A stretch of DNA of 64,000 nucleotides from Sphingorhabdus sp. YGSMI21 (GCF_002776575.1 NZ_CP022549.1:62001-126000); one strand, 5' to 3'. Positions 25,625-35,330 are shown, counted from the first letter of the stretch. A program made the numbers and translations. The notes: generated by a model not told the origin, from the sequence alone.

Positions 25625-28093
25625 ATGAAAGATCTAGTGCGCCTCAACATTCCGCTTTTGCTCCCGGAAGTAAAAGATGCAGCTGACCGCTGCATAGGCA
25701 GACTCACTAACGAATTACGAGGTCGGGCGGGCGTGCGGGACGCACATATCGTCGCGAGCCACGATGACACTCCGGCGCAACTTTGCATCCATTATGATCC
25801 TGATTTCCTTTCTCTCGAGCGTGTGCGCGAGATTGCTAAAGGTGCCGGCACAGCACTCACCGAAAAATATCAACATATCCACTGGACGGTTGACGGACTG
25901 ACCCACGCTCGCAAGGCACGCACGGTCGCTGACCGGCTTCGAAATTTGCCGGGTATCATTGAAGTCCAGGCGAGCGCGACAGGTACCATCAGTGTGGAGT
26001 TCAGTCGATCCGAGGTGAGAGAGGCGGAAATCAGTAAGACGCTGGCCGAGATGGGGGTCCTTCAACGATCCGAACGGGTATCAATATCAGCCAGCGCCGC
26101 GAAAGAGCCGCCCAAGCATGTTCACGAAGAGGGAGAGCACGCCCACAGCAGCATTTTTGGGCCTAATACCGAATTGATCTTTTCGCTGATTTGCGGGGGG
26201 GCGCTAGCAACTGGGTTTGCGATCGAGAAACTGACTGAGGCCCCTGCTTGGATGCCGCTCGCCTGCTACTTTGCCGCCTATATATTTGGCGGTTGGTTCA
26301 CCCTCCGCGAGGCGTTTGAGAATTTGCTCCTCAAACGCTTTGAGATCGATACGCTAATGCTCGTGGCGGCAGCTGGCGCGGGCGCTTTGGGCGCTTGGGC
26401 CGAAGGTGCGCTACTTCTGTTCCTGTTCAGCCTCGGACATGCGCTCGAGCATTACGCGATGGGTCGGGCAAAGCGCGCGATCGAGGCTTTGGCTGAGCTG
26501 GCGCCACGTACAGCCCTAGTCCGGCGCGAGAATGGCCAGTTGAGCGAAATTCCCGTCGAAGATCTTGTCATCGGCGATACCGTTATCGTAAAGCCGAACG
26601 CACGATTAGCGGCCGATGGATTCATTGTAGTTGGACGATCAAGCATCAATCAGGCACCCGTCACGGGCGAAAGCGTCCCCGTAGATAAGGAGCCGGTACC
26701 GGATAGGGCGCTGGCAGCAGCCCAATCTGACAAGGTTTCCGCCCAGCACCGAGTATTTGCGGGGACCATAAATGGTCAAGGCGCGATCGAAATCGCTGTC
26801 ACACGTCTTGCTGCCGACACGACGCTCGCCAAGGTGGTCAAGATGGTGAGTGAGGCGGAGACACAGAAATCTCCAACCCAGCGCTTCACCGACCGTTTCG
26901 AACGGGTGTTCGTACCTTCTGTTCTCGCACTCGTGGTTATGCTGTTGTTCGCTTGGGTCGTCGTCGATGAACCATTTCGTGACAGCTTCTATAGGGCAAT
27001 GGCAGTGCTTGTAGCGGCCAGCCCCTGTGCGCTCGCCATCGCGACGCCGAGCGCCGTTTTGTCCGGCATAGCTCGGGCGGCTCGTGGTGGCGTGCTGATT
27101 AAGGGCGGCGGACCGCTTGAGACTTTAGGTTCGCTGAATGCGCTGGCCTTCGATAAGACTGGCACGCTTACCGAAGGGCGTCCTCGCATTACTGACGTCG
27201 CGCCATCAATGGGAGTGAACAACGCCGAACTCATGAAAATTGCGATCGCTGTCGAACGACTCAGTGATCACCCGCTGGCGGAAGCGATTGCGCGAGATGG
27301 TGAGAAATTTCTCGATGGTCAACCGGTTCCAGAGGCGGTCGACCTCATCAGCCTAACAGGCCGCGGTGTGCAGGCGCGTGTTGACGGGAAGGTGGTGCTG
27401 ATTGGCAAGGCTGAGCTGTTCGGTCGAGATGGAATCGCTCCCCTTGCGGCGGAGACGGCCCAGACGATTGAGCTTCTGCGCGAGCAAGGGCGCACGACGA
27501 TGGTCGTGCGCACTGGCCAGCGCGACCTGGGTGCAATCGGCCTCATGGACACACCGCGCACAGCCGCAAAAGAAACGATAGCGCGACTTAGAGCGCTGGG
27601 AATCCAGCGTATGGTGATGATGTCAGGCGACAATCAGCGGGTAGCCAGTGCGGTAGCCGCCGAAGTCGGCATCGAGGAAGCCTGGGGCGACCTGATGCCA
27701 GAAGATAAGGTCGAGGCAATCAAAAAGCTTCGCGCCGACGCGCCGGTCGCGATGGTAGGCGATGGTGTCAACGATGCTCCCGCTATCGCCAATGCTTCCG
27801 TGGGTATTGCAATGGGAGCTGCGGGCTCCGACGTCGCACTCGAGACTGCCGATGTCGCGCTTATGGCCGATAACCTCGCACATCTACCGTTTGCCATCGG
27901 CCTGAGCCGCAGCACCCGCTGGATCATTCGGCAGAACCTGATCGTCAGCTTGGGTGTGGTCGCCTTCCTGGTGCCGGCGACGATCATGGGTCTTGGAATA
28001 GGCCCTGCGATCTTGGTCCATGAAGGCTCGACGCTGCTCGTCGTTTTCAATGCGCTCCGATTACTTGCCTATCGGGACAGGGCCAACCAATGA
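25625..28093 (+). CDS. P1B-4-like heavy-metal P-type ATPase (Co/Zn/Cd/Ni type)
   Basis: 822 residues from the ATG at 25625, preceded by AAGGGA with 6-nt spacing. A degenerate HMA-like N terminus is followed by a His-rich stretch (HVHEEGEHAHSS near residue 165). The TM6 site is SPCALAIATPSA, not CPC, and TM8 carries HEGSTLLVVFNALR, matching the HEGxT signature of P1B-4 pumps that move Co, Zn, Cd or Ni. Catalytic motifs DKTGTLTEGRP, SDHPLAEAI and GDGVNDAP are intact. P1B-4 pumps usually lack the N-terminal extension seen here. It follows the czc unit. Confidence 0.93.
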   Translation: MKDLVRLNIPLLLPEVKDAADRCIGRLTNELRGRAGVRDAHIVASHDDTPAQLCIHYDPDFLSLERVREIAKGAGTALTEKYQHIHWTVDGLTHARKARTVADRLRNLPGIIEVQASATGTISVEFSRSEVREAEISKTLAEMGVLQRSERVSISASAAKEPPKHVHEEGEHAHSSIFGPNTELIFSLICGGALATGFAIEKLTEAPAWMPLACYFAAYIFGGWFTLREAFENLLLKRFEIDTLMLVAAAGAGALGAWAEGALLLFLFSLGHALEHYAMGRAKRAIEALAELAPRTALVRRENGQLSEIPVEDLVIGDTVIVKPNARLAADGFIVVGRSSINQAPVTGESVPVDKEPVPDRALAAAQSDKVSAQHRVFAGTINGQGAIEIAVTRLAADTTLAKVVKMVSEAETQKSPTQRFTDRFERVFVPSVLALVVMLLFAWVVVDEPFRDSFYRAMAVLVAASPCALAIATPSAVLSGIARAARGGVLIKGGGPLETLGSLNALAFDKTGTLTEGRPRITDVAPSMGVNNAELMKIAIAVERLSDHPLAEAIARDGEKFLDGQPVPEAVDLISLTGRGVQARVDGKVVLIGKAELFGRDGIAPLAAETAQTIELLREQGRTTMVVRTGQRDLGAIGLMDTPRTAAKETIARLRALGIQRMVMMSGDNQRVASAVAAEVGIEEAWGDLMPEDKVEAIKKLRADAPVAMVGDGVNDAPAIANASVGIAMGAAGSDVALETADVALMADNLAHLPFAIGLSRSTRWIIRQNLIVSLGVVAFLVPATIMGLGIGPAILVHEGSTLLVVFNALRLLAYRDRANQ

Positions 28094-28460
28094 GCATACT
28101 CTTGGAGGACTTTGTGCAGAAAATTGCGGGCGAGGGCGCAATATCCTCAAGATGCTTGATGCTGCGAAGGAACTTTTTAAAGGTTGCTATGGACTTCGAA
28201 ATCGCCCGATGCTCCAATTTGGCCCTAAATTTTCGGTTGCTAGGCACCATGGTCGAGGCACGCGATCTGAAATTCTTTGGCAAAGGGCAACTTGAAACGG
28301 ACAGCGGCACTGTCGGCGATAGCAGCGTTCAATTGTCGCTAGTACCGGTCGAGCCAGGTCTTGATGACGGAGCACGAAATCAAGTTTTCCCAACCACAAA
28401 CGTTGGTTAAAACCGAAGTTCTGAAGAGTTCGAATATGAGTTAACGTAAAGGAGATTGTC
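28094..28460 (+). other. Gap of 367 bp, no supported gene
   Basis: A 106-residue plus-strand frame starting with an ATGA overlap to the ATPase and a 190-residue minus-strand frame cover the interval, but neither shows a family motif. The minus-strand frame also runs through the real zinc-finger gene, so both are treated as chance. Confidence 0.45.
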
Positions 28461-28754
28461 ATGAATTCATCAACAGCCACCGGACAGGGCATGCTCTGCC
28501 CCATTTGCAGAGTGACGCTGTCTATCTCGGATCGACAAGGTGTAGAGATTGATTTCTGTCCACAGTGCCGGGGGGTGTGGCTTGATCGGGGCGAGCTTGA
28601 TAAAATCATTGAGCGATCCGAAGCCATCACGGTATCACGGTCGCGCGATGAGGGTCGATCGAGCCCCGGTTTTTCAGCGCACGATGACCGCCAACGGTCG
28701 AAGCACCACGGGTATAAACGCCGGCGCAGTTTTCTTTCAGAACTGTTCGACTGA
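28461..28754 (+). CDS. TFIIB-type zinc-ribbon protein
   Basis: 97 residues. Two CXXC pairs (CPICRVTLS and CPQCRGVWLDRGELDKI) give the zf-TFIIB-like fold seen in many small bacterial proteins of unknown role. The C terminus is basic and ends SFLSELFD. AAGGAG lies 8 nt before the start. It may bind Zn or nucleic acid; no partner is implied by the neighbours. Confidence 0.85.
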   Translation: MNSSTATGQGMLCPICRVTLSISDRQGVEIDFCPQCRGVWLDRGELDKIIERSEAITVSRSRDEGRSSPGFSAHDDRQRSKHHGYKRRRSFLSELFD

Positions 28755-28800
28755 ACCATGCAGATGAACCGCCTTATGAATAGTTTGCCAGGAGGATAGC

Positions 28801-29283
28801 GTGTTTACACAAGAGAATGAAACAATCTTGCACGCCTCGCCGTTGAAGGTCTGGTCAGCACTAACGCGCTTTGAGGACTACGAACATTGGAGCCCGTTTA
28901 TCCGCATCTCCGGCCGACTCGCGCTTGACGCGATTGTCCAATATTCGTTCAGAATGAAGAAGAGTAAACGAGGCTTTTTCGTCGTCAACGCCCGCATCTC
29001 GCATCTTGAGCAACAAAGACACATTTCCTTTTATTATGGCTTTAGAGGGCTATTTTCGGTTGAGGAGAGTTACATGGTAGCGCCCGAGCCTGTCGGTTCG
29101 CGCTTAACTCACAGCTTTCATTGCACGGGCCCACTCTCGGCGCTGAAACTCAAGAAAATGAAGCGCAATCTCAATCTGATCATTGAGACCACAGATAGGC
29201 AGTTTCAGAAGTATCTTCGCCCTTCACGGCCGTCTGTGAAAGCTAAGAGAAACGTTCGGAGGGGCTTCCGATCGATTGATTGA
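28801..29283 (+). CDS. SRPBCC-family (polyketide cyclase-like) protein
   Basis: 160 residues from a GTG at 28801, preceded by GGAGG. The N-terminal pattern ILHASPLKVWSALTRFEDYEHWSPF and the later VEESYMVAPEPVGSRLTHSF fit the START/SRPBCC fold with a hydrophobic pocket. The C terminus is strongly basic. The ligand is unknown. Confidence 0.8.
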   Translation: MFTQENETILHASPLKVWSALTRFEDYEHWSPFIRISGRLALDAIVQYSFRMKKSKRGFFVVNARISHLEQQRHISFYYGFRGLFSVEESYMVAPEPVGSRLTHSFHCTGPLSALKLKKMKRNLNLIIETTDRQFQKYLRPSRPSVKAKRNVRRGFRSID

Positions 29284-29372
29284 GATTTCAATGCAGTTTG
29301 GTCCTCCGCAAGCTATTTCTCGGGAGAAAGGCGTCCAACAGACGATGCCATCTTCCCTTGCGGCCCGGGCCA

Positions 29373-29405
29373 CGCCGTGGGCGCATGCCCCCACCGCCCA
29401 CGGCG
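29373..29405 (+). terminator. Strong GC hairpin after the SRPBCC gene
   Basis: CGCCGTGGGCG and CGCCCACGGCG form an 11-bp stem around an 11-nt loop, 90 bp after the stop codon. No T-run follows, so termination is uncertain; it marks the boundary between GC-rich DNA to the left and AT-rich DNA to the right. Confidence 0.4.
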
Positions 29406-29514
29406 ATACTTGAATAATATTACTCGCGTAGTAACCTCTTTTTTAAGAAGACGAATATGTATCATCAACAAGTACTGGAATTGAGATGAAGCTTTTTATG
29501 TCAACGGTTGAGAA

Positions 29515-30324
29515 ATGCTAATAAATTTACATCAACGTATCCCGATTTCTTTCAAGATTGCAATAGGTGCATTAGTAGGTGTCATCCTTCTACACCCCCT
29601 AGTTACGCTAATTTTCTGGCTTGAGTTCAATCAGCTATTATCGACACCCTCAGATACCCTTGCCGATTTCCTATGGTGGCGGATTAGAGAGTCCACCAGT
29701 TTCGAAATGTTTCCTATGAGTCTGCTTTTTGCCGGTTTAGGTGCTGGTTTGGCGTTGGTCTTGGATTTAGTTGAAACCTTGTCTGAAAAAAGCAGAGAAA
29801 AGTCACATATTCTAAAAAGGCAACTCTCCGATCAATTGCCATTGCTTATTGCGGCAGGATAGAGCGAGGCCACTGAATTTAAAGAGTCGTTGCGCTGGGA
29901 TGTAAAAGAAGGCCGAGTAAATAAAAATTTGGAAAAGGTTATAGCTAAATCGCTCGCCGGATTTATGAACCATCGCGGCGGAAATCTACTGATTGGCCTT
30001 TCTGATGATGGTACAATCAAGGGTATCGAAGCGGATTACAACAGTCTGAACAACAAAAACCGGGATGGATTTGAACGCGCTCTTATAGATTTAGTGAATA
30101 ACCAACTGGGGGGCAGTGCCGGAACATTCGTTCACATCCAATTTTTGGAGAGCGAAGGATACACTATTTGTTGGGTGATCGTTGATGCCGCGACTGAGCC
30201 AGTTTATTTAAAAGATGGCAACATCTCGCGATATTTTGTGAGATTGGGTAATTCGACGCGCGAGCTAGACGTTCGGGAAGCACAAAACCATTTTGCGCAC
30301 CGCCTTCCGCTTGGCAAACACTAG
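29515..30324 (+). pseudogene. Membrane protein fused to an AlbA_2 (Schlafen-type) domain, split by TAG
   Basis: One frame from 29515 to 30324 with a single amber stop at 29860-29862. The first 115 residues hold two or three hydrophobic segments (IAIGALVGVILLHPLVTLIF, PMSLLFAGLGAGLALVL). The remainder begins SEATEFKESLRWD, exactly the start of the AlbA_2 domain, and continues HRGGNLLIGLSDDGTIKGIE. AlbA_2 domains bind nucleic acid or act in Schlafen-like proteins. A single base change (GAG to TAG) restores a 269-residue protein. Otherwise two proteins might be made, the second starting at TTG 29890. Confidence 0.75.
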
Positions 30325-30392
30325 ATCATCATGCTTTCTCGCCTGTTTTCCCAAATAAGAAAATTTTTGCTGACCTTAGCGACATTGAAAAT

Positions 30393-31121
30393 ATGAAAAC
30401 CAAAATTAAAAATGGAATAAGATCCAAATTCCGCAGTTTTCCGGTGCAACTGTTTTTCCGACTAACGCCTTTCATCAGCATAGGGGTAATTTTTCTCGTG
30501 CTTTGGTCCGAACTGGTCAAGGGGCATTTGGACAAAATCGACAAGTATATCTTGCTTGCTTTTCGATCAGCGAGAAATTCGGATATACTGATCGGGCCGG
30601 ACTGGCTTCCACGAGTCGTTCGAAGCGTTACTTTTTTGGGAGATTCAATTTTTCTGATTCTCATGGTTTTTGCAGTATCCGGACTTTTGATCGCAAAAAG
30701 AGCCTATGTGAATGCACTTCTGTTGCCGGTTTTATCAATGAGTGGGTTCTGGATAATATCCTTACTAAAGGACTTTTTCGGCCGACCTAGACCTTTAATC
30801 GTAGAATATCTCTCTGTCCCGAATTCCGCGAGCTTTCCAAGCGGCCATGCCGCAAATTCAACTATTGTCTATATTCTGATGGCCGTGGCTTTATTCGAGA
30901 TTGTTCCGGGAAAATACGCGCGAATTTGCTTAACTTCTGTTGCGTTTATATTGGCTCTGCTGATTGGCATATCGAGGATTGCCTTGGGCGTCCATTGGCC
31001 AAGCGATGTTTTGGGTGGTTGGATTTTTGGACTGGGATGGTGCTGCTTGTGGTTCTTGAAAGACAGCATTCCAGATTCACCGACCGCCTTCAGTCGTTAC
31101 AGTTCAAAGCGAGCTCGATGA
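30393..31121 (+). CDS. PAP2-family phosphatase
   Basis: 242 residues with about six membrane helices. The three phosphatase signature motifs are visible: KDFFGRPRP near residue 128, PSGHAANS near residue 149 and SRIALGVHWPSDVLGG near residue 195, the last containing the catalytic His. The enzyme dephosphorylates lipid phosphates such as undecaprenyl pyrophosphate or phosphatidic acid at the membrane. Composition is AT-rich like its neighbours, suggesting shared acquisition. Confidence 0.9.
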   Translation: MKTKIKNGIRSKFRSFPVQLFFRLTPFISIGVIFLVLWSELVKGHLDKIDKYILLAFRSARNSDILIGPDWLPRVVRSVTFLGDSIFLILMVFAVSGLLIAKRAYVNALLLPVLSMSGFWIISLLKDFFGRPRPLIVEYLSVPNSASFPSGHAANSTIVYILMAVALFEIVPGKYARICLTSVAFILALLIGISRIALGVHWPSDVLGGWIFGLGWCCLWFLKDSIPDSPTAFSRYSSKRAR

Positions 31122-31307
31122 AGATACTGTCAAGCAAATACTCGAGAAAAATGGAAAGGGCCGTGGTGCCCCTAGCAGATTTTCTGGATAGTCTAGAGGT
31201 AGCGGCTAAGATGATACGAATAAAAGTCGTAAGCTCAGAATCGGAGACCGTTTCTAAATAGCAAGCCACAAGTCGCAATTTATTGAAGAACTTAAAAGGG
31301 GTGTGAA

Positions 31308-31685
31308 ATGCTGACAGCAAGAGAAAGTGAAGGGCTGATTTTTATAGAAGCGGGCGAAAAGTTGGACGCGGAAGATTTCGCTGCATTTGTGCCATTGTTT
31401 GAACGTATAGCGCAGCGAACATTTGGAACAGTTTCGATGCTAGTTGAACTGAAACCCGATTTTTCTGGATGGAACATCGGCGGGCTGTGGCGTGATCTAA
31501 AATTTGATATTCGCCATAAGGACCAATTTGGACGTATCGCCATTGTCGGCCACAAAAAATGGGTGGAATGGGGAACGAAATTTTCTGCCCCTCTGTTTAG
31601 CGGTGACATGCGATACTTTGACTTAAAAGATATTGAGAAAGCCGAAAAATGGGCCAGGACTGGCTCGACGGAGAAGAATGGGTGA
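31308..31685 (+). CDS. SpoIIAA-like (STAS-type) protein
   Basis: 125 residues matching the SpoIIAA-like family: EGLIFIEAGEKLDAEDFAAF, then FDIRHKDQFGRIAIVG, then YFDLKDIEKAEKWA at the end. Members are cytosolic and of uncertain role, possibly membrane or lipid interaction. The gene overlaps the next one by 37 nt, implying coupling with a cation transporter. The 186 bp before it hold no gene. Confidence 0.8.
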   Translation: MLTARESEGLIFIEAGEKLDAEDFAAFVPLFERIAQRTFGTVSMLVELKPDFSGWNIGGLWRDLKFDIRHKDQFGRIAIVGHKKWVEWGTKFSAPLFSGDMRYFDLKDIEKAEKWARTGSTEKNG

Positions 31686-32293
31686 GCGAAGCATCTGTAA
31701 ACCTAGATTCTCCGGACAAGCGCAGAACTCTGTGGATCGTGCTGGCGTTGAATGTTGCGATTGCAATCGCCTTTTTCGGAACCGGCATTTTAGCCGATTC
31801 GAGTGCATTAATTGCGAACGGGCTCGACAATTCGTCCGACGCCGTTGTCTATGGGCTTAGTTTACTTGCGCTCAGCCGGTCGCAAAAATGGAAGCGCGGG
31901 GCCGCGCGTCTTTCGGGGATAATGCTTCTGATTTTTGCTACGGGGGTGATTTTTGATGTAGGCAGGCGTTTCATCGAAGGGTCTGAACCGGGAGGATGGT
32001 TAATGATGGCCATGGCTGCAGTTGCTGCTGTAATTAATCTTGTATCGCTGCGCCTACTTCAGAAAATCCAAGACAAAGATGTAAATTTGCGCGCAGCGAC
32101 AACATTTAGCCTCAACGATTTCATATCCAATGGCGGCATCATTATAGCTGGTGTCATTGTTCTGTTTACCGGCGCAAATTGGCCGGACCTTCTAGTTGGC
32201 CTCGCCGTCGCTGGGATAGCGGTGTACGGCGGCGTCGACATTTTGCGTGATGCTCATCAGGACAAGCATGATGAAATGGGAGACACCCATTGA
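31649..32293 (+). CDS. Cation transporter of the CDF superfamily
   Basis: 214 residues. Helix II has NGLDNSSDAVVYGLSL and helix V SLNDFISNGGIIIAG, positions of the CDF metal sites, but with Asn in place of the usual His, so substrate or activity may differ. No cytoplasmic C-terminal domain. The start at 31649 overlaps the SpoIIAA-like gene; a later start at 31682 (GTG) is possible. Its stop overlaps the remnant start of the broken CDF gene. Confidence 0.78.
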   Translation: MGQDWLDGEEWVSEASVNLDSPDKRRTLWIVLALNVAIAIAFFGTGILADSSALIANGLDNSSDAVVYGLSLLALSRSQKWKRGAARLSGIMLLIFATGVIFDVGRRFIEGSEPGGWLMMAMAAVAAVINLVSLRLLQKIQDKDVNLRAATTFSLNDFISNGGIIIAGVIVLFTGANWPDLLVGLAVAGIAVYGGVDILRDAHQDKHDEMGDTH

Positions 32294-32731
32294 GTTCAGG
32301 TCACGATCACGGCAGTGAGAGTATGAGTGATGGCCGCCTTTCTTCACAATGTATCCGATGCGCTAGCTTCGGTAGGCGTCATAGTCGCAGGTATTTTGAT
32401 CTTGCTATATGATCTGTATATCGCTGACCTTATCATCACCATCGCAATCGCAGTGTACGTTATTTATCAAGGAATTACATTGTTACCGAAAACTGTCCGG
32501 CTGCTCATGGGCGCGGTTCCAGATGACTTGGAGTTCGACAGTATTGTAGAAACACTACGCCAGACTAATGGCGTCAAGAATGTTCACCATGTTCATTTGT
32601 GGAGCATCAGCGAGCATAGCCTTTCTCTGGAAGCGCATCTCGTTCCGAAGGAAAAATCATTAGAATCGTTTGAAGCTGTTAAAGCGTCGGCATGAACCGC
32701 CCCGGGATTGCCGGAGGCTATTTGGTTTAAG

Positions 32732-33637
32732 TTAAGCGGCCATGTCGGTTTCGTCCAGCATGGCGTAGTAGTTTTTCTCAGCTTCCACGGGCGGGATATT
32801 GCCGATGGGTTCCAGCAGCCTTTTATTGTTGAACCAGTCTACCCATTCCAGTGTGGCATATTCGACGGCCTCTAACGACCGCCATGGTCCGCGCCGGTGG
32901 ATTACCTCTGCCTTGTAAAGGCCATTGATTGTTTCCGCCAAAGCGTTGTCATAGCTGTCGCCGACGCTGCCGACCGATGGTTCGATGCCTGCCTCGGCCA
33001 AGCGTTCAGTATATTTGATCGATACATATTGGCTGCCACGGTCACTGTGATGGATCAGACCGCCGCGATGCGTGGGCCTGCGATCATGTAAAGCCTGCTC
33101 CAAAGCATCGAGAACAAAGCTGGCATGAGCGGTTCGGCTCACCCGCCAGCCAACAATGTAGCGGGTGTAAACATCGATCACGAAGGCGACATAGACAAAG
33201 CCTGCCCAGGTTGCGACATAAGTAAAATCTGACACCCACAGCATATTGGGCGCTGGCGAGTGGAACTGCCGGTTCACATGGTCAAGCGGACAAGGCGCTG
33301 CTTTATCGCTGACCGTGGTGCGCACTGGCTTGCCTCGTATCACGCCGGCCAAGCCCATGTCGTGCATCAGCGGTTCAACCTTGCAACGTGCAATATCATA
33401 GCCTTCACGCTTCATCTGCCGCCAGACCTTGCGCACGCCATATACCCCGAAGTTCTCGTCAAACACTCGGGCCACCTCCGGCTTCAGCAGTATATCGCGC
33501 TGCGCGCGGGCTGACATGCGCGACGGATCCTGCCGCTTGACCACATGACTATAATAGGTTGACGGGGCGATCGGCAGCAACTTGCAGATCGGCTCGACCC
33601 CATAAGATCCACGGTTATCGTCGATAAACGTGATCAT
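32732..33637 (-). CDS. IS3-family transposase OrfB (DDE integrase domain)
   Basis: 301 residues with the HTH_21 region ([20 protein letters not shown]) and the rve integrase core: [11 protein letters not shown], then [14 protein letters not shown], then [19 protein letters not shown] with the catalytic Glu. It overlaps orfA by 4 nt in the -1 frame, so the active transposase is probably an OrfAB frameshift product. Confidence 0.92.
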   Translation of the reverse strand: MITFIDDNRGSYGVEPICKLLPIAPSTYYSHVVKRQDPSRMSARAQRDILLKPEVARVFDENFGVYGVRKVWRQMKREGYDIARCKVEPLMHDMGLAGVIRGKPVRTTVSDKAAPCPLDHVNRQFHSPAPNMLWVSDFTYVATWAGFVYVAFVIDVYTRYIVGWRVSRTAHASFVLDALEQALHDRRPTHRGGLIHHSDRGSQYVSIKYTERLAEAGIEPSVGSVGDSYDNALAETINGLYKAEVIHRRGPWRSLEAVEYATLEWVDWFNNKRLLEPIGNIPPVEAEKNYYAMLDETDMAA

Positions 33638-33960
33638 CGCTTGAACGGGCGGTCGAGCTCCGCCTGAGCAAAATATGCCGATGCCTTACGTAAAATCTCG
33701 TTGGCTTGGCGCAGTTCGCGGTTCTCGCGTTCCAGTGCTTTGAGCTTGTCAGCAACATCGCTGGGAACACCGGCGCGCGTGCCGCTATCCACTTCCGCTC
33801 GCTTGACCCATTCATGCAGTGTCGGCGGTGAGCAGCCGATCTTCTGCGAAATGGACACCACCGCAGCCCAGCGCGAGGGATAATCCTGTCTATGATCCAG
33901 CACCATGCGGGTCGCCCGTTCGCGAACCTTCGGTGAAAACTTGTTTGTGGTCTTGCTCAT
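33634..33960 (-). CDS. IS3-family transposase OrfA
   Basis: 108 residues: an N-terminal helix-turn-helix ([20 protein letters not shown]) binding the IS ends and a leucine-zipper-like helix ([20 protein letters not shown]). It ends in the overlap with orfB. Confidence 0.92.
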   Translation of the reverse strand: MSKTTNKFSPKVRERATRMVLDHRQDYPSRWAAVVSISQKIGCSPPTLHEWVKRAEVDSGTRAGVPSDVADKLKALERENRELRQANEILRKASAYFAQAELDRPFKR

Positions 33961-34263
33961 AATGACTCCTTCTACTCAAGAGTTGGAGCCTCCGGCAATC
34001 CCGGGGCGGTTCAGCACGCTCGGCATTGGCTGAAAAATATGATATTAAGCATGCGACATTCGAGTCTTGTCTAGAAACAGACTGCTCGCCCGAAATTGTG
34101 CCAACTCATGAAAGGCGTCACAACCATGAGTGATCACATAATATTCCATGCGAATTTCAGAATGCTGCCTTCGGGGATATTTTAGGATCCTGCTTACATC
34201 AGGCGCTAGGTAATAATAATATCCGAAAGCAAATTATGGGATTGGTTGGAAGGAATAAATATA

Positions 34264-35073
34264 ATGCAGTCTGTGCTGTGGTACATTGATGATCAAGGCC
34301 CAGATCCGTGGGTCCAAGCGGCGCTTGACGTAACCCGCGCAGTGGAGGGCCATTTGAGTTGCCTCCATGTTTCATCACTCAATTCATTTAAGATATCGGA
34401 TGCCTATGGGGGCGTGGCGGCCAAGCATCGTTTCATTGTTGAGGCTCAAAAGCATGGGGAAAAAATCCGGATGCAGATAAGAGAGCGGTTAGACAAAGAG
34501 AATGTAAGCTGGGATTTTAATCATATTGAAGGCGATCCCGTCAATGCGATAACACGTGAGAGTGCCTTGCGGGATATCGCGATTCTGGGACGGCCACCCG
34601 GCAATTCTGATAAAAACAGGTCAACAACATTTTTCGGAGACCTACTAAGTCACATACGGACGCCAACATTGCTCCAACCTCATGATTTTATTGGAATCAA
34701 TCTTACGGATCCGGCTATCATCTGTTGGAATGGGAGTATTGAATCTGCCAATGCATTGCGCTCATCGCTTCCTTTGATCAAAATTGCTAGTGAGGTCCAC
34801 ATCGTATCAATTGATGAAGATAAGGCAACCGAACTTCCGCCAGATGCGGCTTGCAAATATCTCGCTAGTCATGGTGTGGATTCGCAATTGAAATTATTGT
34901 CATCGCGAAGTTCCCATCCTTCCGATATTCTCATATCCACTGCACAAAATTTACAGGCCGGTTTTATGGTTGCCGGGGCTTTCGGGCGGAGCCGAACCCA
35001 TGAATATATATTCGGCGGTGTTACTCGAAATTTGGTTCGAAGTTGCCCACTCCCGTTATTATTGGTCCCATAA
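34264..35073 (+). CDS. Universal stress protein (tandem UspA-like)
   Basis: 269 residues from the ATG at 34264 (MQSVLWYIDD), preceded by GGAAGGA. The C-terminal Usp domain shows the ATP-binding-like GAFGRSRTHEYIFGGVTRNL, matching the G2xG9x(S/T) pattern; the N-terminal domain is degenerate. Expressed under stress in relatives; here next to metal genes. A decayed copy of its 3' end sits at about 49985-50211. Confidence 0.85.
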   Translation: MQSVLWYIDDQGPDPWVQAALDVTRAVEGHLSCLHVSSLNSFKISDAYGGVAAKHRFIVEAQKHGEKIRMQIRERLDKENVSWDFNHIEGDPVNAITRESALRDIAILGRPPGNSDKNRSTTFFGDLLSHIRTPTLLQPHDFIGINLTDPAIICWNGSIESANALRSSLPLIKIASEVHIVSIDEDKATELPPDAACKYLASHGVDSQLKLLSSRSSHPSDILISTAQNLQAGFMVAGAFGRSRTHEYIFGGVTRNLVRSCPLPLLLVP

Positions 35074-35330
35074 CTTCACCTGGACGTTCTCGGAAGCAGG
35101 GATTCAACCTTGCTAGGCGTGTAGAAAAATATTGACAATAATGTTTGAAAAATCGCCGATAACTGATCATTTCTGGATAATTACATCAAAGTTGTCGGCA
35201 TGGCTCTTTCAATAATGGACCGTGTGTCAATGACCGCGGTGGAAGCACCAAAAAGATTACTGGATCTATCAAATCTTAACTTGCAAAAAGCTTCGGCGAC
35301 AGGGTTGTCCGCGTTGACAAGCACTGCTGC
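34838..35330. repeat. Duplicated segment, copy A
   Basis: Covers the 3' end of the universal stress gene, the spacer, and the 3' end of the convergent acyl-CoA dehydrogenase fragment. A diverged copy lies at about 49985-50470 in the same orientation; long identical stretches include the spacer reading CGCCGATAACTGATCATTTC. Confidence 0.88.

Larger units (their letters stand above)
32693..34013 (-). mobile_element. Complete IS3-family insertion sequence, 1321 bp
   Basis: Terminal inverted repeats of 27 bp (TGAACCGCCCCGGGATTGCC at each end, followed by GGAGGCT) enclose orfA and orfB. The 3-bp sequence GCA flanks both ends as a target duplication, and removing the IS plus one GCA restores the CDF reading frame. 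The element looks intact. Confidence 0.95.
32292..34133 (+). pseudogene. CDF exporter gene, internally deleted and interrupted by an IS3 element
   Basis: The N terminus MSSGHDHGSESMSDGRL (TTG 32292) joins directly, out of frame, to the second half of a CDF protein beginning AAFLHNVSDALASVG, so roughly helices I-IV are missing. The C-terminal domain (HHVHLWSISEHSLSLEAHL) is cut at VKASA by the IS at 32693 and continues past it as RSALAEKYDIKHATFESC to a TGA at 34131. The intact CDF at 11294-12262 is similar over the same part. Confidence 0.88.

Noticed and set aside
28187..28759. 190-residue minus-strand frame
   Set aside because: It is antisense to the clear zinc-ribbon gene at 28461-28754 and has no motif of its own.
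29860..29862. TAG read as pyrrolysine or another recoded amino acid
   Set aside because: Other genes in the window use TAG as a normal stop, different stops break other genes, and no recoding element or pyrrolysine gene is visible.
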